39,526 nt of DNA, taken from contig CANSQL010000023.1 in assembly GCA_947649125.1 (NCBI GenBank), forward strand, positions 1 through 39,526, in the 5' to 3' direction. Of the stretch, positions 8,090 through 17,513 are shown piece after piece; position 1 is the first letter of the stretch, and each line of letters begins with the position of its first letter. The stretch is from an uncultured Erysipelotrichaceae bacterium (lineage in GTDB: Bacteria > Bacillota_I > Bacilli_A > Erysipelotrichales > Erysipelotrichaceae). A program made the translations under genes and the position numbers. Under the pieces are notes generated by a model, which was not told the origin of the DNA, searched no databases, and saw nothing but the letters and a program-made list of their open reading frames with translations.

Positions 8090-8935
8090 ATGGAGATGAA
8101 GGAAATAAGTGAATTGCTGAAAAAGCAGTTGCAAGGAAAGTATTTGCGGTATGTGGGTATTTTAATGCTTTGCACCTTGGGCACATCAATCTTAAATATT
8201 TTATTTCCGCTGTCGGTTGTGATGAATTATACCCTGTGGTATCCGATTTACTTGCTGATTATGCTGAGTATGATCGTTGTTCGAAATACTGTTTATTTTT
8301 TATTTATCAAATGTGTACGCAATGAACGCTTTCAAACAAAGGATATTCGTTATTCCTTTCGCAAAAGTACGCTGCATATCATCAGTGCCGTATTATTTGA
8401 AATCCTGCAGCTCGGTTTACTTTTGCTTGCGCAATTCGCAGCTACGCTGATGCCGTTAGTGACGATATTCCTGACGTTATTGATCCAGGTATTGTTCAGC
8501 AGCGTATCCTTATTTATTGCATTTGCGATCTATGACGGAGTCAAGGGGGCTATGAATATTGTAAATAACTCCTTTCGCTTGATGCTTTTTAAGCTGCGGG
8601 ATATCATCAACATCTGTGCACCGTTTTTGATATGGCTTTTGATCTATCAGCTGCTGAATCAATATTTGGTATCAGAGCTTTTGTTTAAAGATGCGACAAC
8701 GATCATTGAGCTGTTGAAGCATGCCCTGCATTCCGGGGCAGCATCCTATGCTTACGGCTATTTGGCACTTGAAGCGGTTCATCTGTTGATCAGTTGTATG
8801 ATCTTAGTGCCGATCTATACCTATTTTGCGAATCTTTATGAACGGGATTATGTGAATTTTTATCCGTTTACCTCGGTGATTCAAACCAATGTTATTGATA
8901 TTGATTATCAAAAACAGAATGATCACAATGATTAG
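8090..8935 (+). CDS. Polytopic membrane protein of unknown function
   Basis: 281 residues with about six hydrophobic segments and short polar loops. The ends are charged: MEMKEISELLKKQLQGK at the N-terminus and a polar tail ending QKQNDHND. The stretch AIYDGVKGAMNIVNNSFRLM resembles the loop of DUF975-like or glycerophosphodiester-phosphodiesterase-type membrane domains, but I do not assign a family. ATG 8090 is chosen over ATG 8075 because GGAGG (8077-8081) sits 8 bases before it, and starting at 8075 would bury the ribosome site in the coding region. Confidence 0.75.
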   Translation: MEMKEISELLKKQLQGKYLRYVGILMLCTLGTSILNILFPLSVVMNYTLWYPIYLLIMLSMIVVRNTVYFLFIKCVRNERFQTKDIRYSFRKSTLHIISAVLFEILQLGLLLLAQFAATLMPLVTIFLTLLIQVLFSSVSLFIAFAIYDGVKGAMNIVNNSFRLMLFKLRDIINICAPFLIWLLIYQLLNQYLVSELLFKDATTIIELLKHALHSGAASYAYGYLALEAVHLLISCMILVPIYTYFANLYERDYVNFYPFTSVIQTNVIDIDYQKQNDHND

Positions 8936-8978
8936 CTATACGTTGTAAGTTCTGATTTGAATCAATATTGTTCGGTAT

Positions 8979-9019
8979 AAAGAAATATGTCCTTTTCTCA
9001 CAGGAAAAGGCTTTCTTTA
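8979..9019 (+). terminator. Terminator after the polytopic membrane protein
   Basis: CCTTTTC (8991-8997) / GAAAAGG (9004-9010) with a 6-nt loop, flanked by AAAGAAA and TTTCTTT that can extend the stem after a bulge. Confidence 0.6.
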
Positions 9020-9193
9020 TATACAGAAGGAAAAGGGCTGTGTATTTATAAATGAATAAGGCAATATCCTTGCTGTAAAATCAGCTCTTTTATATAACTT
9101 ATACTTATTAATCATGAATTGTTGTATTAATATATTGAAAATTAATTATAAAAGAGTTATGATATATGGCGTACGAGAAAAGAGGAGACAGCT

Positions 9194-10090
9194 ATGATCG
9201 ATTACCGCTTATTAACCTTTATGGATTTGCATGAAACAATGAACTACACAAAGACAGCTCAGAATCTGCATATCACTCAGCCTGCCGTAACGCAGCACAT
9301 CAAATACTTAGAACGCAAATACAAGGTACGTTTATTTCATTATGAGCGTAAGCATTTGGAATTGACGAAGGAAGGAGAATACCTGTATCGTTATGCCCTC
9401 AGTATTTTATCCAATACGGAGCAGCTGCTTCAAGAGCTTCAACAGCTTTCCGATCCGAAGGAGAAAATACAGATGGGCGCAACCTTGACGATCGGTGAAT
9501 ATCTGCTTCCTGAAATGCTGATTAAGCTTTACGAGCGAAACAATGAGCTTGATTTACAGCTGACACTTGAAAATACCGAAATGCTTGTCAAGGATGTAAG
9601 AGACGGAAAGCTGGAATTTGCGCTTGTGGAAGGCTTGTTCAATAAAGAGGAATTTCATACATCATTATTGAAAAAAGAGGGAATGATTTTGATTTTGCCG
9701 CCGGATCATCCGCTTGTGCATCAAAAAACGCTTACGATCGAGGATTTATTAAAGGAGCGGCTTTTTGTCAGAGAGCCGGGATGCGGTACAAGAGAAATCT
9801 TTATGCAAGCACTGGAACAAAATAATTTATCCTTGGATAATTTTGCGAAATGTACACAAATTTCACATATCAATATGATTAAGGAAATGGTACAGGGCGG
9901 AACCGGTATCTCCTTCCTGTATGAAAGCGCGGTACGTAAAGAATTAGAGGAAAAACGCTTAGCGACACGCAAGGTAAAGAACTTCTCCTTGATGCGTGAA
10001 TTTAATATGATATCGATGAAAAATTCGATTTATCGCGAACAGATTGATTCCTATTACAGCTTCTTTAAGGAGTGCTTAAGCAATCGCTGA
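9194..10090 (+). CDS. LysR-family transcriptional regulator
   Basis: 298 residues, the normal family length. The winged helix-turn-helix fills residues 1-65: MNYTKTAQNLHITQPAVTQH, KYLERKYKVRLFHYERKHLELT. The LysR substrate-binding fold follows (TIGEYLLPEMLIKLYERNN, then LEFALVEGLF and DHPLVHQKTLTIEDLLKE). The ligand cannot be told from sequence. GAGGAG lies upstream of ATG 9194. No divergent target gene is next to it, which is unusual for LysR regulators that commonly control a divergent neighbour. The adjacent gene upstream runs in the same direction and ends in a terminator. Confidence 0.92.
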   Translation: MIDYRLLTFMDLHETMNYTKTAQNLHITQPAVTQHIKYLERKYKVRLFHYERKHLELTKEGEYLYRYALSILSNTEQLLQELQQLSDPKEKIQMGATLTIGEYLLPEMLIKLYERNNELDLQLTLENTEMLVKDVRDGKLEFALVEGLFNKEEFHTSLLKKEGMILILPPDHPLVHQKTLTIEDLLKERLFVREPGCGTREIFMQALEQNNLSLDNFAKCTQISHINMIKEMVQGGTGISFLYESAVRKELEEKRLATRKVKNFSLMREFNMISMKNSIYREQIDSYYSFFKECLSNR

Positions 10091-10095
10091 TAAAG

Positions 10096-10138
10096 AAAGA
10101 GTGGGCCGAGTTTGTATAGGCGTATCCACTCTTTTTTT
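10096..10138 (+). terminator. Terminator after the LysR gene
   Basis: AAAGAGTGG (10096-10104) pairs with CCACTCTTT (10126-10134), followed by more T. The loop is long (21 nt). Confidence 0.75.
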
Positions 10139-10250
10139 GTGTTTTTTGGATTTTTTTATCAAAATGTATTCGCTTTTTGGTCATATGCCTCATATACTAG
10201 AATGTCTTTACACTCAGTGATTGAGATATAACAGGAAGAGGAGGATACAA

Positions 10251-13200
10251 ATGAACAAACACTTGTTGAAAGCGTTATGGGCATGGTCACACCCGTCATT
10301 GATTCAAACAGTGAATCAAAGCAGGGAGGATGAACATGCGATGGCTTTAGACATTCGTTTGCTGGATCAGGATGAAAACGGCAATAGAACTTCGGCATGT
10401 GATACCAGATATGTAAGGATATCTGATTCATCCGGAGGTGATGTCGTATATCCTCTTTGTTTACAAAACGGAGAGGCATATTTACGACTGGAGGATTGTA
10501 AAGGAGTTCAATATACGCTTGTGCAGTGTGATGAAAACGGGAATCAACTGATGAACGGTGATTGCATGGCGATTACCTATATGGTAAACGGTGCGCTCCA
10601 ACAAAATGATTATGCGCGAATCGATTGTGAATGCGGTGCTTGTCAACAGATTGAAATCATCAATTTGCCGAAGCAGCCGCTGACACTTCATATTGCGAAG
10701 GTTCTGGAAAATGAATTCCGTGAGCCGTTGGATTTCAGCTGTGATATGTGCTTCCATATTCGGATTTCAGGCTGCGGCTGTGTCAGAAACGTAAAGCTGA
10801 ATATGGAAAATCAATTTCATGCGGTGCTCGAGGATTTACATGCCGGCATGTATGAAATCACAGAGGAGCCGCAGGAGGGCTATCGCAGCTCTATGCGTTT
10901 GGACGATGAAGCGCTGTGCTCGCAAACAGTCTTTTTAAGCTGCGGTACACATAACCTTGAGGTAATCAATCAACAGTTTACCGGCAGTATTTTAACGATT
11001 GATAAATTTATTCGCTGTGAAAACGGTGAGCTGATCAAGCCGCATCGTGATGCGGTATTCCGCATTCAGGTCATTTCCGATCGCTATGAGGAATGCTTCG
11101 TTTTAAATCATGAGAATGATTTTACGTTAGAGCTGTGTAATCTGCCGCAGGGTTGTTACGATATTAAGGAGCTCAATCCATGCGGCTGTGAGGTAAGCTA
11201 TATGGTAAATGAATGCAAGGAAAGCAGCTATGCGAATGTGGAAATCGGACGCTGTACAAAAGCATCGGTTATGATTATCAATCGCGTGCTTGAACCGATT
11301 CAGGAAAGTCCGCTGCGTATTTGTAAGTACGTAAGAGGAAACGACGGCTGTTTAAGTAAGCCTGATGCAAAGGAAAACTTTAAGGTGATGGTAAGCGGCT
11401 GCGGTGTATGCGAAATCTTTAATCTGAACATTCACAATAACTTCTGTGTGGATATTGAGCATATCTGTTGCGGCGCATATGAGATCAAGGAGCTTGATCA
11501 TCACGGCTATGTGGCAAGCTATATCGTCAATGACGGCTGTGAAACGACAAGTGCCGAGCTGTGGATTCACGAAAATTGTACCAACTGTGTATCCATTATC
11601 AACGAAGCTCGCAATCAAGGAAAGATAACCATCAGTAAGGTCATTCGCCAAAGTGACGGAACTCTTGTGAAGCCGGAAAAAAGTGCACGCTTTGTCGTAA
11701 CGCTGCGCTCGGTATTCGGCCGTGAATCTTATGTATTAGATCATGAAAATGATTTCTGTGTGCATATTCAGCATTTGAAGGAAGGCAGCTATGAGGTGAA
11801 GGAGCGTTGTACAAGCGGCTATGAAACAACTTATATGATCAACGGCAACAATGAGTCTAAAAAGGCACGCTTTGTCGTTACGAATGAAACCTGCAGCGAC
11901 ATTAAGGTAATCAACAGCGTAAAGAAAGAAATCTGCGGGGATTTACGCATTTGTAAATATATTGCGAACGCCTACGGTGATTATGTGAAGCCGGCCGCAG
12001 ACGAGGAATTCATCGTTCGTGTGGAAGGACCGCATTTTGATGAGTGCTATACGCTTCGTGCCGCCAACAGCTGGTGTATCATCCTTGAGGGCTTAAAAAA
12101 GGGTGTTTATCGCATCAGTGAGCAGTCTCAGCTAAATTATGATACGCGCTATTATGTGAATGATTGTGAAGTATGTGAGGCATTGGTGAAGCTGGATCAT
12201 CATAATCAGGCGGTGACGATTGTCAATACACGGAAAAGCTTCGGCAATATCAAGCTGAATATTCAGGTACAGGATTGTGACGGGAAGCTGCGTAAGCCGA
12301 GTCAAAGTGAATTCTTTGAGGTCATCTTAGAAACCTGTGAGGGCTCTAAAGAGCTGCGCTTCGATGAATGCAACAACTTCGGCATGGTGCTTGAGGATCT
12401 GCCGTTCGGCAAGGCACGAATTACGCAAAAGGACAATTACGGCTATCGCGTCATTTACGATGTGAACGGTAAAGAGGAAAACCATGCGGCAGTGATGATG
12501 GAGGGCTGCAGTGCTAATATCACGATCATCAATCAAATGATGGACTGCAGCGGTATCTTACGTGTCAGAAAGCTGGTTCGCACCTTAGGCGGACGATTGA
12601 TTACACCGTGTGATGAGGACTGTTATGAATTCAGCTTGAAATCACGCTGTCTGGATCGTCAGTACACTTTAAATGAAAAAAATCATTTCTGTGTGCTGTT
12701 TGATGACTTGGAGCAGGGTGAATATGAGCTGAAGGAAGCTTATGTGCACGGTATGAAAACCGAATATCGCATCAACGGCAAGAGCTGTGATAAGGCATGC
12801 TTCCGCTTGGAAAGAGAGGATATTACAGTCGATATCATTAACACGGTATTACCGCTTCCTAAGCTGACGGTGCAAAAGCGAATTCGTAAGCATGGTGAGC
12901 TGATCAAACCACAACCGCAGGAGGTCTATCATTTCCGCCTGATCGGCAGAGGTGTGAATGAAACATATTGTCTGAATAAAGAAAACGATTGGTGCGTTAC
13001 CATTGAGGATTTATGTTCCAGACATTATGAGATCAGAGAGCTGAATACAAGCGGTAATGTCTGCTACAAGATCAATGGGGAATTATCCGATCAAGGCCGC
13101 TTCCTGTTTGATGATTGTGATGTCGAGGCTGTGATCATCAATGATGCAGGCTGTGATGCGCTTGTACGCGTTGCGAAAATGATGGTTACGGTTGACGGTG

Positions 13201-16200
13201 AGGTTCAAAAGCCATGCCGCGGCGATCATTTTGAAATCGTGTTGGAGAGTGACTGCAGCAAGCATTGCTTCACGCTTGATGAGCGAAATGATTGGTGCGT
13301 TGAGGTAGAGGGACTGCCTGAGGGCGTTTATACCGTCGGCGAGCACGGCTTTGATAATTATGATGTGATGATTAACGGCTGCAAGGGGTTGGATCGTGAA
13401 TTTCTGTTGAAGGATGACGATGTGGATATCATGCTGTATAATCAGCTCGGTTGTGAAAATGCACTGATTATTCAGGCAAATCAGTTGCTTCAGGAACAAA
13501 ATCAACTGCCTGATGACGATGCGCTCTATCATGTGCATGTGGCACATGAGGGTGTATGTGATGATTTTGTCTTAAACAAGGAAAATGATTGGTGCATCAA
13601 GCTATGCGATATCGTTTTGGGAGAATATCATATTTATGCCGATGAAGCTGTGCTGTATGAAACGTGCGGCGAATGGTTTGAGAACGGCATCTGCATTGAG
13701 ATGGGCTGCGGTGCCATTACCGTAAATTTGGTAGAACAGAAAAAGCCGCATCGTGATATAACAATTACCAAGCGCATCTGTGATAAGGAAGGACATGAGC
13801 GACTTCCCGAGGATGATGATGTGTTTGAAATTCTGTTGTTGTCGCATGTTGAGGAATGCTTTACCTTGAATAAGGCAAATCATTGGACGATTACCCTCAG
13901 TGATTACCCGTGCGGCTGTTATGAGGTAACGGAAAACGGCGGTAACGCGGTGCGCTATCGCATCAATGACGGCAAACCGAGTGATCGAGGCGTGTTTACG
14001 CTTGAAAATGAACCGGTGAGCGTAACGGTTTTAAACGCCTGTGATGATATCCCGGACGATGCGATCGGCGGCAATGTATTGATTCATGCGCTTGTGAAAA
14101 ACTGTGACGGTCTGTTGGAAACAGCGGCGGCAGGCGATCGCTTTGAGGTAATGCTGGACGGCAGACATGTTCAAGAGGATATGATATTAAGTGAGCGCGG
14201 CGGTTTTCAAAGACGCTTCTATGAGCTGCCTAAGGGAACGTATACGATCACGCAAAAACAGCAGGACCCGTATACGCATGTGATGTATCGCATCAACGGT
14301 ACGGAAACGGCAAACGGTACGTTTACACTGGCAGATGATGAGATACAGGTTGATCTAATCAATTATAAAAACTGTGCAAAGGGCAGCATTCATGTCAGAA
14401 AATATATCAAGGAGGAATCCTGCGGCTGTCTGAAGCGACCGTCTGCTCAAGAAAGCTATGATATCACTTTACAGGGTGAGGGCCGCAAGGAAACAGTAGT
14501 GCTGAATGAGGCCAATGCGTACAGCTATACCTTTGCCGATTTACAGGCAGGCACCTACACGATTGAGGAAGCAGGCAATCAGGCAACCTATATCGTCAAC
14601 GGCGGTAAGGAACAAAATGAGGCAATCATTGCGGTATCCGGTCAGGATAGTAATGTAAAGGTCATCAATCAAGGGCATGGGGACAGCTACGGCAGCATTG
14701 AGCTGTGTAAATATGTACGTGATGAATACGGAAAGGACCACAGTCCCGATCCGAAGCATAACTATTGGATTACGGTGAGGGGCAATCAAGAGGAGCAGCA
14801 TATATTGCTTCATGAGGCAAATCATTTCTATGCGCAGCTGACGCATTTACCGGCAGGCGTTTATGAGGTCATCGAGGAAGAAGGAAACGATGTCCTATAC
14901 AGTGTAAACGGCGGCAGAGAAACCGGCAGTGCGAAGGTCAACGTACAGGCAAATCATAACAGTGTCGATATCATCAATAAAACAACGATATCAGGCAGTC
15001 TTACGCTGAGCAAAATGATTCAACAAAGCGACGGAACGCTGCAGACTCCAAGTGAGGGAGCCTATCGAATTCATGTATCGGCTCCTGGCTATAATAAGGT
15101 GATTACTCTTGATGACAGCAATCATTACAGCGCCGTATTGGTGAATTTGAAACAGGGGCTGTATGTTGTAGACGAGCTGGATCATGAGGGTGTTACCTAT
15201 ACAGTCGATCACGGAACACCGGTCGATCGTGCCGTAGTAAATGTGAAGACGGTACATGATGTAGTGATTATCAATCCCGGTAGTTCACAGGCTGTCGGTT
15301 CCATCATTTTAACCAAATATGTACGCGGAAATGACAATCAGCTTATGACACCGCCTAATGATGCAGCTTATGAATTTCACATCAGCGCAAATAATTTTCA
15401 TCAGCGAATAGTGCTGAATCGTTCCAATCGCTGGATGGCAACGCTTGATGAGCTGAAGAGCGGTGATTATACGATAAGCGAAAGCGGTAATCATCAGGTC
15501 AGCTATAAAATCAATGACGGTGAGGAACAGTCGAATGCAGTCATTGCCGTGCATAATAATCAAAATCACGTATCCGCAATCAATGAAAATGAAATGAACG
15601 GCGGTCAAATTACGATTTCTAAATTTATTCGTGATGAAAATCAACAGCTGATAAAGCCAAGCGGTGCGTATCAGGTACAGGTTCATGTATCCAAGCCGGG
15701 CTATAATGAGGTTTTCACCTTAAATAAGGAGAATCAATGGGAAACAGTGCTCAACGATTTAGCCGCAGGTGATTATGTATTAAGTGAGGTAGATGCGCAA
15801 GATGACGTTACATGGCAGATTGACGGCGGTTATGAGGTTCGCTACGGTGTTGTCAGTGTCAATCATGATGCTCATCATGCGGTGATGATCAATCAACAGC
15901 TGTTTCCCTCAAATAATATTCTGCGCTTTCAAAAGCTGATGCGAAGCGATGACGGTCAGCTTACCAAACCGAAGCCGGAACAGCGCTTTACCGTTTCTAT
16001 AAAAGGTGCGCATGAACAAACGGTATTATTGACTGCCCTCAATAATTGGACAGCGGAGTTAAAGAATCTGCCGGACGGTGCCTATGAGCTGAAGGAGGTC
16101 AGTGAAGGGTATCAGGTTTCCTATCAGATCAATGAACAGGAGGAGAACTTGAATGCCAGATTTATCCTTCAAAACAGCGAGGTAAATATCAATATTATCA

Positions 16201-17219
16201 ACAGCTCACGCTCAATGAACGGACGTCTGGAAATCGCCGCTTATGTAAAAAACGGCAACGGCGCAATTTTAACACCGGCTGCGGGTGACAGCTTTACGAT
16301 CAATGTCGGAAGTAATGAATTAAATCGTGTTTATGTCTTAAATGAAGCGAATGATTTCCGCTTAAGAATCAATGATCTGCCTGATAATATGTATCAGATC
16401 AGACAGATTGCGCCGACCGATCCGCTTGTGACCTATCGTGTAAACAACAATGAGGAAACGTATGAAGCAAATGTGGCGGTACGGGCAAACACAAGCAATA
16501 CGGTTGTGATCATCAATGCGCATGAGGATAATCAAAATGTGGTCGATGTATCGAAATATATGCTGGATGAACAGGGGAATTTCGCGAAGCCTGCTGCTAA
16601 TCAAGTTTTCCGCTTCCTGTTGTCGGGGAATAATGTGCATCAATTCTATACGTTAAGCAATGATAATGATTGGCATGTGAGAATTGATACGCTGAGCAGC
16701 GGAGAATATGAAATCAGCGAACAGACCGGCGGTAATTATGAGGTGAAGTATCGAGTGAACGATGCGCCGCTTTCAAGAAATGCAATATTGGGTGTAACAA
16801 ACGGCAGTGAGAATCGGGTTGAAATTGTCAATATCGAGCCTACGCAAATCGACGGCAAGATCGTGCTTGAAAAGAAGCTCAGAGATGAAAACGGCAATTT
16901 AGTCATACCGGGCAACGGTGAAGGCTTTATGATTCGCGTGTGGAATCCGACCAGCGGTTACGATGAAATCTTTACTTTGGATCAGCTGAACGGTTATTCA
17001 CTTGTGATCAGCAGTCTGACGCGCGGCACGTATCAGATCGAGGAAGTAGATACTGCAGATTACGGGGTAACCTATCAGGTCAACGGCGGTGCAGAGGCTG
17101 CTTCGGCAAGTGTTGTCGTAAATGATTCCAAGGAGAATCAAGTACTGATTATCAATACGCGTGTTTCACTGTTCTATCGTGTTGACAATGCGGATGATCT
17201 TAGAATCGTGATTGAATAA
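10251..17219 (+). CDS. Giant protein of about 22 tandem CnaB/SpaA-like repeats, no signal peptide
   Basis: 2,322 residues. AGGAGG ends 6 bases before ATG 10251. An in-frame TTG at 10221 would swallow that site and is rejected. From about residue 30 to the end the protein is a string of about 95-residue beta modules. Each opens with a strand such as ITISKVIRQSDGTLVKP, has a central NxENDFxV-type strand and GxYEIKE, and closes with VxIIN. This is the CnaB/SpaA pattern, where Lys (first strand), Glu (YxxxE) and Asn (last strand) form a spontaneous isopeptide bond. I count 17 repeats with all three residues. Repeats 1, 7, 11, 13 and 20 lack both Lys and Glu. Cysteines are abundant up to about 14706 and absent afterwards. 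There is no signal peptide, no transmembrane segment and no LPxTG tail. Likely role: an extended, cross-linked rod. Its location is unknown. A type VII system lies 3 kb downstream. Confidence 0.85.
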   Translation: MNKHLLKALWAWSHPSLIQTVNQSREDEHAMALDIRLLDQDENGNRTSACDTRYVRISDSSGGDVVYPLCLQNGEAYLRLEDCKGVQYTLVQCDENGNQLMNGDCMAITYMVNGALQQNDYARIDCECGACQQIEIINLPKQPLTLHIAKVLENEFREPLDFSCDMCFHIRISGCGCVRNVKLNMENQFHAVLEDLHAGMYEITEEPQEGYRSSMRLDDEALCSQTVFLSCGTHNLEVINQQFTGSILTIDKFIRCENGELIKPHRDAVFRIQVISDRYEECFVLNHENDFTLELCNLPQGCYDIKELNPCGCEVSYMVNECKESSYANVEIGRCTKASVMIINRVLEPIQESPLRICKYVRGNDGCLSKPDAKENFKVMVSGCGVCEIFNLNIHNNFCVDIEHICCGAYEIKELDHHGYVASYIVNDGCETTSAELWIHENCTNCVSIINEARNQGKITISKVIRQSDGTLVKPEKSARFVVTLRSVFGRESYVLDHENDFCVHIQHLKEGSYEVKERCTSGYETTYMINGNNESKKARFVVTNETCSDIKVINSVKKEICGDLRICKYIANAYGDYVKPAADEEFIVRVEGPHFDECYTLRAANSWCIILEGLKKGVYRISEQSQLNYDTRYYVNDCEVCEALVKLDHHNQAVTIVNTRKSFGNIKLNIQVQDCDGKLRKPSQSEFFEVILETCEGSKELRFDECNNFGMVLEDLPFGKARITQKDNYGYRVIYDVNGKEENHAAVMMEGCSANITIINQMMDCSGILRVRKLVRTLGGRLITPCDEDCYEFSLKSRCLDRQYTLNEKNHFCVLFDDLEQGEYELKEAYVHGMKTEYRINGKSCDKACFRLEREDITVDIINTVLPLPKLTVQKRIRKHGELIKPQPQEVYHFRLIGRGVNETYCLNKENDWCVTIEDLCSRHYEIRELNTSGNVCYKINGELSDQGRFLFDDCDVEAVIINDAGCDALVRVAKMMVTVDGEVQKPCRGDHFEIVLESDCSKHCFTLDERNDWCVEVEGLPEGVYTVGEHGFDNYDVMINGCKGLDREFLLKDDDVDIMLYNQLGCENALIIQANQLLQEQNQLPDDDALYHVHVAHEGVCDDFVLNKENDWCIKLCDIVLGEYHIYADEAVLYETCGEWFENGICIEMGCGAITVNLVEQKKPHRDITITKRICDKEGHERLPEDDDVFEILLLSHVEECFTLNKANHWTITLSDYPCGCYEVTENGGNAVRYRINDGKPSDRGVFTLENEPVSVTVLNACDDIPDDAIGGNVLIHALVKNCDGLLETAAAGDRFEVMLDGRHVQEDMILSERGGFQRRFYELPKGTYTITQKQQDPYTHVMYRINGTETANGTFTLADDEIQVDLINYKNCAKGSIHVRKYIKEESCGCLKRPSAQESYDITLQGEGRKETVVLNEANAYSYTFADLQAGTYTIEEAGNQATYIVNGGKEQNEAIIAVSGQDSNVKVINQGHGDSYGSIELCKYVRDEYGKDHSPDPKHNYWITVRGNQEEQHILLHEANHFYAQLTHLPAGVYEVIEEEGNDVLYSVNGGRETGSAKVNVQANHNSVDIINKTTISGSLTLSKMIQQSDGTLQTPSEGAYRIHVSAPGYNKVITLDDSNHYSAVLVNLKQGLYVVDELDHEGVTYTVDHGTPVDRAVVNVKTVHDVVIINPGSSQAVGSIILTKYVRGNDNQLMTPPNDAAYEFHISANNFHQRIVLNRSNRWMATLDELKSGDYTISESGNHQVSYKINDGEEQSNAVIAVHNNQNHVSAINENEMNGGQITISKFIRDENQQLIKPSGAYQVQVHVSKPGYNEVFTLNKENQWETVLNDLAAGDYVLSEVDAQDDVTWQIDGGYEVRYGVVSVNHDAHHAVMINQQLFPSNNILRFQKLMRSDDGQLTKPKPEQRFTVSIKGAHEQTVLLTALNNWTAELKNLPDGAYELKEVSEGYQVSYQINEQEENLNARFILQNSEVNINIINSSRSMNGRLEIAAYVKNGNGAILTPAAGDSFTINVGSNELNRVYVLNEANDFRLRINDLPDNMYQIRQIAPTDPLVTYRVNNNEETYEANVAVRANTSNTVVIINAHEDNQNVVDVSKYMLDEQGNFAKPAANQVFRFLLSGNNVHQFYTLSNDNDWHVRIDTLSSGEYEISEQTGGNYEVKYRVNDAPLSRNAILGVTNGSENRVEIVNIEPTQIDGKIVLEKKLRDENGNLVIPGNGEGFMIRVWNPTSGYDEIFTLDQLNGYSLVISSLTRGTYQIEEVDTADYGVTYQVNGGAEAASASVVVNDSKENQVLIINTRVSLFYRVDNADDLRIVIE

Positions 17220-17249
17220 TTGAGGGATAGGGAAGGTAAAATATAAATG

Positions 17250-17279
17250 AAAATGCACTCGTTGAACGGGTGCATTTTT
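17250..17279 (+). terminator. Terminator after the giant repeat gene
   Basis: AAAATGCACTCG (17250-17261 region) pairs with CGGGTGCATTTT (17267-17278) with a TTGAA loop, including one T-G wobble, then more T. It sits 31 bases after the stop. Confidence 0.85.
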
Positions 17280-17405
17280 AGCTTTGATCGGTGTGAGGCT
17301 TTTGAAAAGAATATCCTGCATATAAAATCAATTTTTAATTTCAGTTGAGTGGGAATAAATAGGTAAGTCGATAAATAGAGCGTATTTTGAATATTAAAAA
17401 GAAAA

Positions 17406-17426
17406 TGACCTTAAATTGACCTTAAA
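17406..17426. repeat. Direct repeat TGACCTTAAA x2, 11-bp period
   Basis: TGACCTTAAA at 17406-17415 and 17417-17426. The one-turn spacing would suit a helix-phased binding site, but no nearby start needs one. Confidence 0.5.
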
Positions 17427-17438
17427 AAGTCAAAGAAA

Positions 17439-17460
17439 GAATCGCCTAAGATGGCGATTC
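17439..17460 (-). terminator. Terminator of the DUF1016 gene
   Basis: GAATCGCC / GGCGATTC with a 6-nt loop. On the minus strand it is followed by TTTCTTT. It lies about 50 bases after the DUF1016 stop. Confidence 0.7.
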
Positions 17461-17513
17461 AAGTTGTACTTAATTTGTATTCATTCGCATTCTATTAAAG
17501 TAATTTATTATTT

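Noticed and set aside
13083..16643. Several minus-strand frames of 88-154 codons within the giant repeat gene
   Set aside because: They recur at repeat spacing, lack ribosome sites and encode unstructured Ile/His/Leu-rich chains. They are reading-frame shadows of the repeats.
10251..17219. Tandem CnaB repeats as a possible assembly collapse or CRISPR-like repeat
   Set aside because: Repeats are about 285 bp, diverged from each other, uninterrupted in frame and show residue-level covariation. This is a protein repeat.
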